Below are positions 25,461 to 33,560 of a stretch of DNA of 64,000 bases, piece by piece (the stretch's first letter is position 1; each line of letters begins with the position of its first letter). The DNA lies in assembly GCF_037963835.1 (NCBI RefSeq), contig NZ_CP150145.1:682001-746000 (forward strand), in the 5' to 3' direction. Source of the DNA: Paenibacillus sp. FSL H8-0332 (GTDB lineage: Bacteria > Bacillota > Bacilli > Paenibacillales > Paenibacillaceae). The notes beneath the pieces were generated by a model, which was not told where the DNA came from, did no database searches, and saw nothing but the letters and a program-made list of their open reading frames with translations. The position numbers and the translations under genes were made by a program.

Positions 25461-26309
25461 ATGTTCAATCTATTTAAAATGGGCCGTGGAAGGCTGGCTC
25501 CGCTGCTTCTCCTGCTGATGGTATTGCTGCTCCCCGGCTGCTCCTCTGCGCAGCCGGATCAGGCAGGCGGCGGCCCGCAGCCGCCCGCCGGGACCCCGGC
25601 CGCGAAGACGCCGCGGCCTGGAGACGAAGCGGCTCCGCTGCCGGGAGCCGCTGAGGGCACTGCCGTACCATCCGCCCCGGCGGAAGGTACGGCAGCTCCA
25701 GCGCAGGCGGGCGCAAGCGAGCCCGCCAAGTCCCCGGCGTCGCCAAGCGCAGCCGCGACGCTGCCATCGGCGGGCGCAAGCGAGCCCGCCAAGCCCCCGG
25801 CGTCGCCAAGCGCAGCCGCGACGCTGCCATCGGCGGGCGCAAGCGAGCCCGCCAAGCCATCAACGGCGGCCACACCCAAGCCGCCGACCCCCAAGCCCGC
25901 TCCGGCGGCTACGGCCAAGCCGCCAGCCGCCACGCGCTCTCCGGCCGCTACACCCAAGCCGGACAACGTGGTCACCCTCTCCATTACCGGAGATGAGGAG
26001 CATGGCGTGATTCTGGCTGCCGCCCAGTATGAGCTCAAGAAGGGCGAGAGTGTGCTGGAACTGCTGAAGCGGATTACGCGGGGGCAGAAGATTCAGATGG
26101 AATATCAGGGCCGCGCAACATTTGCTTATGTGGAAGGTATAGATAATTTGTACGAGGGTGATCACGGGTCAGAGAGCGGCTGGATGTACAAGGTGAATGG
26201 AGAATTTCCGTCCAAGGCTGCGGGCAGCTGGATCGTGGAGCCCCGGGATACTATCGAGTGGCTGTATACGCTTGATCTAGGCAAAGACCTGGGGGCCAAA
26301 GCGCCATGA
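25461..26309 (+). CDS. DUF4430-domain lipoprotein, putative cobalamin-binding component
   Basis: The ATG at 25461 is preferred because of the GTGGAGGTG site and because a lipoprotein signal follows at once (LLLLLMVLLLPGC, lipobox Cys). The protein has 282 residues. Residues ~30-165 are a Pro/Ala/Ser-rich linker with a 21-residue unit AGASEPAKPPASPSAAATLPS repeated two to three times. The C-terminal ~110 residues form a DUF4430 domain (SGWMYKVNGEFPSKAAGSWIVEPRDTIEWLY). It overlaps the transporter T-component gene by four bases, so it probably hands cobalamin to that transporter. The ligand is inferred from the riboswitch-controlled neighbour. Confidence 0.8.
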   Translation: MFNLFKMGRGRLAPLLLLLMVLLLPGCSSAQPDQAGGGPQPPAGTPAAKTPRPGDEAAPLPGAAEGTAVPSAPAEGTAAPAQAGASEPAKSPASPSAAATLPSAGASEPAKPPASPSAAATLPSAGASEPAKPSTAATPKPPTPKPAPAATAKPPAATRSPAATPKPDNVVTLSITGDEEHGVILAAAQYELKKGESVLELLKRITRGQKIQMEYQGRATFAYVEGIDNLYEGDHGSESGWMYKVNGEFPSKAAGSWIVEPRDTIEWLYTLDLGKDLGAKAP

Positions 26310-27250
26310 GCAGCGGCTTCCGTTCCATGCATCCTCTGGTAGCCCTGCTGTATTATGCAGGGCTGCTGCTGTTCGCCCTGCTGGTTTTCCATCCGTTATT
26401 TCTGGCTACAGAGATAGCCGGACTGCTGGCGCTGCTGCTGTTGCAGGGACAAAGGCGGTTGCTTATGCGCGGCTTGCCTTTTATGCTGCTGATGGCAGCC
26501 TCAGTAGCCTTGCTGAACCCGCTGTTCTCACATCGAGGGGCGCATATTCTGTTCTACTGGCTGGATCAGCCTATTACACTGGAAGCTGTGCTGTATGGAC
26601 TGATGATGATGACTATGCTGCTTACTATTTTTATCTGGTTTATATCCTACAATTACACGGTGACTACAGATAAATTCATGTATCTGTTCGCGGCCGCTGC
26701 GCCGAGAACGGCGCTGCTGACGCTGATGGCCATCCGGTTCGTGCCGTTGTTCCAGCGGCGGCTGCGCCAGATTACCATGATCCAGCGTCTGCGCGGGGTA
26801 GATACCGGTACGGGAAGCCTTAAGAAAAGAATGACAGACGGAATGACGCTGCTCAAAGTGCTGCTGACCTGGTCGCTGGAGGAAGCCCTCCAGACTGGAG
26901 ACTCCATGACAGCCCGCGGCTACGGCAGCACCAAACGCAGCACTTACACGATATACAAGGCCGATTCGCAGGATAAGCTGGTGATGCTGCTGTTAACCGT
27001 TAGCGGTGTGGTTACGCTGCTGTTCTGGGTGCAGGGCTACGGCAAGCTGGAGATCTATCCCCGGATGAGACCGGCGGACTTCGGCTGGCAGGAGGCCGTC
27101 ATGTACGGCAGCTTCTGCCTGTTCGTGCTCATTCCTGCGGGGCTGGAAGGAAAGGAGAAATGGTTATGGAGATCCTCAAAGCACAGCAATTATCCTTCAG
27201 ATACCCTGAAGAAGACAAAGACACACTCCATGAGCTATCGTTCGTCATAG
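26306..27250 (+). CDS. ECF transporter T component (CbiQ/EcfT family)
   Basis: This 314-residue membrane protein has about five hydrophobic segments and the EcfT coupling motif EEALQTGDSMTARGYG (about residues 191-206), where Ala-Arg-Gly helices contact the ATPases. The ATG overlaps the lipoprotein stop (ATGA). Its C-terminus overlaps the ATPase gene by 91 bases in another frame. It would link the S component to the ATPase pair in the cytoplasmic membrane. It is part of a lipoprotein-T-AA-S operon. Confidence 0.9.
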   Translation: MSSGFRSMHPLVALLYYAGLLLFALLVFHPLFLATEIAGLLALLLLQGQRRLLMRGLPFMLLMAASVALLNPLFSHRGAHILFYWLDQPITLEAVLYGLMMMTMLLTIFIWFISYNYTVTTDKFMYLFAAAAPRTALLTLMAIRFVPLFQRRLRQITMIQRLRGVDTGTGSLKKRMTDGMTLLKVLLTWSLEEALQTGDSMTARGYGSTKRSTYTIYKADSQDKLVMLLLTVSGVVTLLFWVQGYGKLEIYPRMRPADFGWQEAVMYGSFCLFVLIPAGLEGKEKWLWRSSKHSNYPSDTLKKTKTHSMSYRSS

Positions 27251-28899
27251 GAGAGGGTGAATTTGTCGTGCTCTGCGGCCCGTCCGGCAGCGGCAAAACC
27301 ACCCTGCTGCGCCATCTGAAGCGGGAGCTCGCCCCGGTAGGTTCAACCAGCGGAACTTTGACCTACAAAGGGCAGCCGCTGTCCGGGCTTCCGGCAGCGG
27401 TGGCCGCCGGGGAGATCGGGATGGTCTTCCAGAACCCGGATGCACAGATCGTGATGGATACGGTCTGGCATGAGCTGGCCTTCTCCATGGAGAACCTGGG
27501 GCTACCGCCTGCTGTCATGCGGACCCGGCTGGCGGAGATCTGCGGCTTGTTCGGGCTGGAGCCGTTGCTCTATCGTCCGGTACATGAGCTGTCAGGCGGA
27601 CAAAAGCAGCTCATGAACCTGGCTTCAGTACTGCTGCTTCAGCCCAAGGTGCTGCTGCTGGATGAGCCAACCTCCCAGCTTGATCCTGTTGCTGCGCGGG
27701 AATTCATTATGGCGCTGCAGCGGCTTAACGAGGAAATGGCGGTCACTGTGATCATCAGCGAGCACAGGCTGGAGGAGGTGCTGCCGCTGGCAGATCGTGT
27801 GCTGATGCTGGAAGACGGCAAGCTGCTGGCAGATGCTGCTCCCCGCCTGTTCGCCCGGCAGACCGGCAGCGGGGCCTTGACCTCTGCTGCGCGTTACTTG
27901 CCAGCCGCCGCACGCCTCTATTTGTCTCTGTCCCCGGAAGCGGATTCGGCTGCGCCGGAGAATATTCCGCTGACCGTGCGTGAGGGCAGACGCTGGCTGC
28001 ATTCCCTGATGGCAGGTACGGACGCTGCCGCAGGCGCTGAACTGGTTAATAACTTGAATAGTCCGGAAGCACCAGCTCCCCTAACTTCCCGCATACTATC
28101 TGCCCCAGGGGCGTCTGTACCTCCAATCCCCGCCGCATCGTCACTGCTTACCTGCCGCGAAGTGACCTTCCGGTATGAGAAGGAGGGCAGGGAGGTCCTG
28201 AAGAAGCTCTCGCTGACGCTTAACCAAGGCGAGTTCCTGGCAGTCATGGGCGGGAACGGTGCGGGCAAGTCCACCCTGCTGCATGTGCTGAACGGGCTGA
28301 TGAAGCCGCAGCGCGGCAAGATAGAGCTGACCAAGGGCAAGACAACAGGTCTGCTGGCGCAGAATCCGCTGCTCTATTTCAGCTATGATACGGTGGCCGA
28401 GGAGCTGGAGCACATGGGCAGCTACGCCGGGTTATCTCCTGAGGCAACAGCAAGCCGGATTGAGGCTTTGCTCGAAGTGTTCCAGCTCCGGGAGGTGCTG
28501 CAGAGTCATCCGCATGACCTCAGCGGCGGGCAGCAGCAGCAGACCGCTCTGGCCATGATGCTGCTGATGAATCCGGATGTTCTGCTGCTGGATGAGCCGA
28601 CCAAGGGGCTTGATCCGGCAGCCAAAGACAGGCTGGCCGCCTTGCTTCAGCAATTACGCGGGCAAGGGATCAGTATTCTTATCGTAACGCATGATGTAGA
28701 GTTCGCAGCGAAGCATGCTACGCGCTGTGCGCTCTTGTTTGACGGGGGAATTACGGCAGAGGGCACACCCGCTGAGTTCTTCAGCAGCAATTACTTCTAT
28801 ACCACGGCAGTCAACCGGATGGTGCGGGACTGGCTGCCGCAGGCATTGACCATAGAGGATGTGATTCACACATGGCCCGTTTCCGCATACCGCTGCTAG
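27160..28899 (+). CDS. ECF transporter fused double ATPase (A-A')
   Basis: This 579-residue protein carries two ABC ATPase domains in one chain. The first has Walker A GPSGSGKTT, Q-loop, signature LSGGQKQ and Walker B VLLLDEPTSQLD; the second has GGNGAGKST, LSGGQQQ and VLLLDEPTKGLD. Both keep the switch His (SEHR, VTHD). Energy-coupling ATPases are usually two genes, so this is a natural fusion. The ATG at 27160 sits just after AAGGAAAGGAG, inside the end of the T gene. It powers uptake, most likely of cobalamin. Confidence 0.92.
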   Translation: MVMEILKAQQLSFRYPEEDKDTLHELSFVIGEGEFVVLCGPSGSGKTTLLRHLKRELAPVGSTSGTLTYKGQPLSGLPAAVAAGEIGMVFQNPDAQIVMDTVWHELAFSMENLGLPPAVMRTRLAEICGLFGLEPLLYRPVHELSGGQKQLMNLASVLLLQPKVLLLDEPTSQLDPVAAREFIMALQRLNEEMAVTVIISEHRLEEVLPLADRVLMLEDGKLLADAAPRLFARQTGSGALTSAARYLPAAARLYLSLSPEADSAAPENIPLTVREGRRWLHSLMAGTDAAAGAELVNNLNSPEAPAPLTSRILSAPGASVPPIPAASSLLTCREVTFRYEKEGREVLKKLSLTLNQGEFLAVMGGNGAGKSTLLHVLNGLMKPQRGKIELTKGKTTGLLAQNPLLYFSYDTVAEELEHMGSYAGLSPEATASRIEALLEVFQLREVLQSHPHDLSGGQQQQTALAMMLLMNPDVLLLDEPTKGLDPAAKDRLAALLQQLRGQGISILIVTHDVEFAAKHATRCALLFDGGITAEGTPAEFFSSNYFYTTAVNRMVRDWLPQALTIEDVIHTWPVSAYRC

Positions 28900-29558
28900 T
28901 TGCCCTGGGACTCTTCACCGCCGGGCTTGCGCTTACCGCAGCATTCACTGACCGGCATTATGTGCTGCTTAGCGTGGTGCTGCTGCTGGCCGCTCTCCTG
29001 CCGCTGTTTATCCGTTTGGAGCGCCGCCCGCGCAAGTCCCGTGAACTGGTACTGCTGGCTGTGTTGTCCGCTATTGCTGCGGTCAGCCGGATTCCTTTTG
29101 CCGCGTTGCCGGGGGTCAAGCCTGTGTCAGCCGTTGTCATCCTCTCGGCTTATGTCTTCGGGGCAGAGGCGGGGTTCGTCATCGGAGCAGTCGCTGCGCT
29201 GGTCTCCAATATTTACTTCGGGCAAGGGCCGTGGACGCCATGGCAGATGTTCGCCTGGGGCATGACCGGACTTACAGCCGGGTGGCTGCGGAAGAGTTGG
29301 CTATTGCGCCGGCGCGCCGGGTTGCTGGTTTTTGGCTTCATCTGGGGGTTCCTGTTCGGCTGGATTATGAATATCTGGGTCCTGCTCAGTCTGCCGGATG
29401 CCTTTAGCTGGCGGCTGGTTGCCGTTACGTTTGCTGCAAGCTTTTATTTCGATCTGGCCCATGCCTTGTCGAATGTATTCTTCTTAGCGGTGCTGGCCGG
29501 AGGCTGGACCAAGGTGCTGCAGAGATTCCGCAAGAAATATGGCTTGCTTCAAGAGTGA
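28872..29558 (+). CDS. ECF transporter S component, probable cobalamin-specific (CbrT-like role)
   Basis: This 228-residue integral membrane protein has an N-terminal pair of helices, then a basic loop RRPRKSRELVLLAVLSAIAAVSRIPFAALPGVKPV that is typical of ECF substrate-binding subunits, and four further helices. It overlaps the ATPase gene by 28 bases, completing a T-A-S transporter. The specificity is inferred from the locus: cobalamin riboswitch, intrinsic-factor-like surface protein and DUF4430 lipoprotein. The known ECF cobalamin S component CbrT is a comparable protein. Direct sequence proof of ligand is lacking. Confidence 0.8.
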   Translation: MARFRIPLLVALGLFTAGLALTAAFTDRHYVLLSVVLLLAALLPLFIRLERRPRKSRELVLLAVLSAIAAVSRIPFAALPGVKPVSAVVILSAYVFGAEAGFVIGAVAALVSNIYFGQGPWTPWQMFAWGMTGLTAGWLRKSWLLRRRAGLLVFGFIWGFLFGWIMNIWVLLSLPDAFSWRLVAVTFAASFYFDLAHALSNVFFLAVLAGGWTKVLQRFRKKYGLLQE

Positions 29559-29612
29559 ATGGAATTATAATTAATAGATATCGCTCTGCCAAAACGATAA
29601 TTTTCTTCTTTT

Positions 29613-29620
29613 TTCGACAA
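29613..29620 (-). promoter_or_regulatory. Sequence matching a Spo0A box
   Basis: TTCGACAA is TTGTCGAA on the minus strand, the Spo0A consensus, 87 bases before the chemoreceptor start. About two such octamers are expected by chance in this window, so the evidence is weak. Confidence 0.25.
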
Positions 29621-29637
29621 ATTTCTTAGCAGGGCCA

Positions 29638-29666
29638 TCAACAATTCGATGTTATTCTCCGATAAT
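29638..29666 (+). promoter_or_regulatory. Candidate sigma-D (motility) promoter for the chemoreceptor
   Basis: TCAA, 15 bases, then CTCCGATAAT resembles the sigma-D pattern TAAA-N15-GCCGATAT. It lies about 40 bases before the chemoreceptor start. Chemoreceptors are commonly in the sigma-D regulon. Confidence 0.4.
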
Positions 29667-29706
29667 TAAGGTTACAGCTAGATTCGATAAGGCGGGATAA
29701 CGGGAA

Positions 29707-31416
29707 ATGAGACATCTGAAGATTAAGCATAAAATGATTGTACTGATCGCAGCGGTTATTCTTCTGCTGATCGGGATTGGAACAACAGGTATTCTGACTA
29801 CAACCAGAATGGCTGACAGGTCTGAAGAGACGTACAAGCAGAACCTGCAGCCTATTTATTTCGTAACGGAGATCCGCGGGAATAACCGGGCGATTGAGTC
29901 TTTTCTGCTGGAGGATCTGATCACCACGGATGACGCGAAGAAGCAGGAGCTGAAGGCGAGAATTCAGGAGAACATCCAGACGAACAATGAGCTGATGGCT
30001 GAACTGAGGAAGATTGATTTCAACAATGAGAAGATTGCTGCTTATGTGAACGAATATACCCTGCTGCTGCCGGATTACCGCTCACAGCGTGATAATATTA
30101 TCCATCTGGCCGATAACGGCCTTAACGATGAAGGATATCAGGTGTTCACGGGCAAGACCTTTAACGAGCTGCGCGACAAAATGGTCCGGCTGCTTGAAGA
30201 GACAGCGACGTTATTCATTCAGGATGCGTCTGCCCATAATACACGGACGGCTGACAGTGCCGAGAGCTCTGTTACGCTTAGCAGCATTCTGGTTGCGCTG
30301 GCTTTGCTGCTCAGTATTGTCCTGAGTGTGATCATCACACGGTTGATTACGAGACCGCTGAAGGAATTGCAGGGGCTGATGAAGCGGGCGGAAGAAGGGG
30401 ATCTGACGGCCTCTGCCGCTTACCGGTCCAAGGATGAGATCGGCCAGATCAATACATCGTTCAATACCATGCTGGACGGGTTGAAAAATATGATGCGCGG
30501 CGTTTCGGAGAGCGCCGAGATTCTCTCGGCCTCCTCCCAGCAGATGAGCGCCAGTGCCGACCAGACAGCGCACGCCTCACAGATGATCGCTGAGACCTCA
30601 GGCGAGATCGCAGCCGGATTCGATGTGCAGGCGGAGAGCATTACCCTTACTACGCAGTCTGTGCGGACGATGTCCTACGAGATTGCCGAAGCCCGGCATA
30701 GCGGAAAAGAAATGACCCGCTTGATGGAGCAGGCCGCCTCCTCCACGGAACGCGGTGTGGACGCAGTGGAGCAGATTCTGGCCCAGATGCGGGAGATTGA
30801 TTCCAGTGTCTCGGCGAGCCGGCAGATTGTCGGCAACCTGGGCAGCCTGTCCGAAGAGATTAATACGATTATTACAACCATTAATGAGATTGCAACCCAG
30901 ACCAATCTGTTGTCCCTGAATGCTTCCATAGAGGCGGCACGGGCGGGTGAGCATGGCCGTGGCTTCGCAGTAGTTGCCGGTGAGATCCGGAAGCTGGCGG
31001 AGGCTACCGGAACAAGCTCGCTGCAGATTACGGAGATCATTAACCATATCCGTCAGCAGACCGCCAGTGCCGTTGAATCGATGGAGCAAGGCTCCGGGAT
31101 TGTCTCTCATGGCGTAGCGCAGAGTGAAGTGGTATCGGCAGCCTTTACGGCGATCCAGACCTCCATTCAGGCAGCCAGCGAGCAGACAGAGCAGATTACA
31201 GAAGTCATCGGCCATGTTGCGCAGGAATCGGAGGAAGCAGCCAAGTCCATGTCGACGGTGAATGAAATCTCGCGCAAAGGCGCCGCAGACGTTCAGGGCA
31301 CCAGCGAAGCAAGCCTGGAGCAGTTGACGGCGATGGGAGAGATGTCCTCCTCCGCGCAGTACCTGGCTACCCTGGCCGAGGACCTGCAGAAGCATCTGGC
31401 GAGGTTCCGGCTGTAA
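29707..31416 (+). CDS. Methyl-accepting chemotaxis protein
   Basis: This 569-residue receptor has a first membrane helix (about 9-30), a ~150-residue extracytoplasmic four-helix-bundle domain of the 4HB_MCP type, and a second membrane helix (~192-213). A HAMP domain follows ([23 protein letters not shown]), then a signalling domain with the conserved hairpin tip [39 protein letters not shown] (in part). It senses a small molecule and controls CheA. The stimulus is unknown. The lipoprotein gene 24 bases downstream is probably co-transcribed. Confidence 0.92.
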   Translation: MRHLKIKHKMIVLIAAVILLLIGIGTTGILTTTRMADRSEETYKQNLQPIYFVTEIRGNNRAIESFLLEDLITTDDAKKQELKARIQENIQTNNELMAELRKIDFNNEKIAAYVNEYTLLLPDYRSQRDNIIHLADNGLNDEGYQVFTGKTFNELRDKMVRLLEETATLFIQDASAHNTRTADSAESSVTLSSILVALALLLSIVLSVIITRLITRPLKELQGLMKRAEEGDLTASAAYRSKDEIGQINTSFNTMLDGLKNMMRGVSESAEILSASSQQMSASADQTAHASQMIAETSGEIAAGFDVQAESITLTTQSVRTMSYEIAEARHSGKEMTRLMEQAASSTERGVDAVEQILAQMREIDSSVSASRQIVGNLGSLSEEINTIITTINEIATQTNLLSLNASIEAARAGEHGRGFAVVAGEIRKLAEATGTSSLQITEIINHIRQQTASAVESMEQGSGIVSHGVAQSEVVSAAFTAIQTSIQAASEQTEQITEVIGHVAQESEEAAKSMSTVNEISRKGAADVQGTSEASLEQLTAMGEMSSSAQYLATLAEDLQKHLARFRL

Positions 31417-31440
31417 CACCCCAAGGAGGCGGTCTCTATA

Positions 31441-32571
31441 ATGAACACTCGAACATGGAAGCTGGCGGTAGTTCCAGCTTTGTTAATGACACTTGCAGCT
31501 TGTAGCTCGAATCAGGCTAGTACACCGGCGGTTAGCCCCAGCCCACAGCCAACAGCGGCTCCTGTAGAAGCGTCTGCTCAGCCGACGGAAGGGCCGAAGA
31601 TTACACCTGCACCAACAGAAGCTGCCGGTGTAACGGTAGGGGAAAGTAAACAGTATGAGAAAATAGCAATTTCCGACTGGAAGGACGATCAAACCGTTGT
31701 CGTGTCCAAGCAGAACGATAAGCTGGGGCCGATCAGCTCGGGAGAGCTGAAGGGTTCCTATCCGCAGAGCCTGTATTTCTTACATCTGGATACCGGCGAA
31801 TACGAATTGATTACAGAGAAGGCGAACATGATGCTGGGGGATGCCAAGCTGTCCGCCGACCAGTTATTTCTGCTTTATAGTGAATTCTCCCTGGGTGATC
31901 CTGCCTACAATGTGATGGACCTGGGTTCCAAAAAGACCTTCACCATCAAGGGCGATAGCATTGCCGGAGCGATGGGTGCCGATTGGGCGGATAAGGATAC
32001 TGTAGTGGGTCCGGCATACAGCGGCGGTGCTTATACAGCGACTACTTCCATGAAGATTGCGCCGGTGGAGGGACTGGGCGGGGAAGGCCTGATTGTTGTA
32101 AGACAAATTAAGGATAAGATCTATTACACCAGTAATTCGAAGGACTCGCTGCAAATGCTGGACCTGAAAACTAAGGCGAAGGCTGACTTGAATATTCCGG
32201 GTACCAACAGCGTAATCCCTTCACCGGACGAAGAACAAATGCTGATCCTGCAGTATAAGGAGAATACCCAGGCGCTGCTGCTCAGCGGCACAGACGGTAA
32301 AAATCCGCGGACCCTGGTGGAAGGCGCCGAGCTTGGGGCTGTCTCCTGGTCCCCGGATCAGCGGCTGATAACCTATAGTGTAACTATTGAGGAGAAGGGT
32401 ACAACGAATAATACCTTATATGTCTACGATCTGTCTTCTGACAAGTCCGTCCAGATTGCGGAGAGCAACGGGACGATGACCACCTCATGGAGCCCCTCGG
32501 GCAAGCAGCTCGCTTATACGGAGCGGGATGACAGCGGCAGCAGCAGCAGTATAGTTCAGTTAAAGTATTGA
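31441..32571 (+). CDS. Lipoprotein with TolB/beta-propeller-like repeats
   Basis: This 376-residue protein has a lipoprotein signal peptide (LLMTLAACSS, lipobox Cys at 21) and a Pro/Thr/Ala-rich linker. About 300 residues of repeated beta-blade motifs follow (NSVIPSPDEEQMLILQYK, LGAVSWSPDQRLITYSV, TTSWSPSGKQLAYTE), as in TolB-type propellers. An AAGGAGG site precedes the ATG. Its tight linkage to the chemoreceptor hints at a ligand-binding or regulatory partner, but function is unknown. Confidence 0.8.
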   Translation: MNTRTWKLAVVPALLMTLAACSSNQASTPAVSPSPQPTAAPVEASAQPTEGPKITPAPTEAAGVTVGESKQYEKIAISDWKDDQTVVVSKQNDKLGPISSGELKGSYPQSLYFLHLDTGEYELITEKANMMLGDAKLSADQLFLLYSEFSLGDPAYNVMDLGSKKTFTIKGDSIAGAMGADWADKDTVVGPAYSGGAYTATTSMKIAPVEGLGGEGLIVVRQIKDKIYYTSNSKDSLQMLDLKTKAKADLNIPGTNSVIPSPDEEQMLILQYKENTQALLLSGTDGKNPRTLVEGAELGAVSWSPDQRLITYSVTIEEKGTTNNTLYVYDLSSDKSVQIAESNGTMTTSWSPSGKQLAYTERDDSGSSSSIVQLKY

Positions 32572-32574
32572 TCA

Positions 32575-32626
32575 AAAAAAGCGGTCCGTACCGGTAAATC
32601 TACCGGATACGGACCGCTTTTATTAT
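32575..32626. terminator. Bidirectional terminator between the lipoprotein gene and qoxD
   Basis: AAAGCGGTCCGTACCGGT pairs with ACCGGATACGGACCGCTTT and is flanked by A-runs and T-runs. The two genes converge on it. Confidence 0.9.
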
Positions 32627-32668
32627 AGATTACTAGAAGGAGCATAACGCCCCTCTGCTTCTTACGTT

Positions 32669-32962
32669 CTAAGCATACCAGCCCCATACGAAGATGAACA
32701 GGGTGCCGAAGATGGTGACCAGAGCCACGAACATGGCGTATGCGATGTTGATATACAGTTCTTTTTTGGAATCGGCCGATTCTCCGATGTGCATGAACAC
32801 AAACAGCTGCAAGGAAGCCTGGATCAGCGCTGTGATTAGCAGCACCACCATATTGGCAGTGGAGGACAGGTCTCCGTAAATAACAATCAGTGCAGCGGCA
32901 GAGAGGACCAGAGAGGCTACATAACCCATCACATGCTTCATTGGGAATAGTTGCTTCATCAT
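32669..32962 (-). CDS. qoxD: Quinol oxidase subunit IV
   Basis: This 97-residue protein has three membrane helices and the family pattern of cytochrome aa3/bo3 quinol oxidase subunit IV (PMKHVMGYVASLVLSAAAL, VLLITALIQASLQLFVFMHIGES). It starts one base after the subunit III stop, in an AAAGGACTGATG context. It is a small assembly subunit of the terminal oxidase and the last gene of qoxABCD. Confidence 0.92.
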   Translation of the reverse strand: MMKQLFPMKHVMGYVASLVLSAAALIVIYGDLSSTANMVVLLITALIQASLQLFVFMHIGESADSKKELYINIAYAMFVALVTIFGTLFIFVWGWYA

Positions 32963-32963
32963 G

Positions 32964-33560
32964 TCACATCAGTCCTTTCAGGTAGACGAAGCTGAAGATA
33001 AAGATCCAGACCACGTCTAAGAAGTGCCAGAACAAGGAGAAGATGAACGTTTTGTTGGCGGTAGCGGGAGTAATGCCGCGCTTCCACAGCTGAATCATAA
33101 TGCCAATTCCCCACAGCAGACCGAAGCTGACGTGAAGACCATGCGTTCCCAGTAGAATGAACAGACTGGAGAGGAAGCCGCTGGTCTGCAGGGTAGCTCC
33201 TTCATGCACGTAAGTGAAGAACTCGTCGATTTCGATACCGACAAAAGCCAGACCCATCACCAGCGTAATCGCCATGAAGACCATCATGGCTTTCTTGTAG
33301 CCATGCCGCATAGCATGGACAGCCAGACCGATGGTGAAGGAACTCGACAGCAGGAGGAAGGTCTCCATCAGCACCGGGCCGATCTCGAACAGCTCGCTGC
33401 CGCTCGGTCCGCTGGCGAAGCGGTTAACCATTACGAAATATACAGTGAACAGCGTTGCGAAGAGAGGAATCTCGGCTCCGAGAAAGACCCAGAAGCCGAA
33501 GATCTTGTTACTGTTCTCTTCTGTTGAATATTCGAGCGGCTTGGACGCATCTATTTTCAT
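32964..33560 (-). CDS. qoxC: Quinol oxidase subunit III
   Basis: This 198-residue protein has five membrane helices of the heme-copper oxidase subunit III family (NKIFGFWVFLGAEIPLFATLF, LGTHGLHVSFGLLWGIGIM, FWHFLDVVWIFIF). It overlaps the subunit I stop by four bases. It supports proton uptake and stability of subunit I in the terminal quinol oxidase. Confidence 0.93.
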   Translation of the reverse strand: MKIDASKPLEYSTEENSNKIFGFWVFLGAEIPLFATLFTVYFVMVNRFASGPSGSELFEIGPVLMETFLLLSSSFTIGLAVHAMRHGYKKAMMVFMAITLVMGLAFVGIEIDEFFTYVHEGATLQTSGFLSSLFILLGTHGLHVSFGLLWGIGIMIQLWKRGITPATANKTFIFSLFWHFLDVVWIFIFSFVYLKGLM

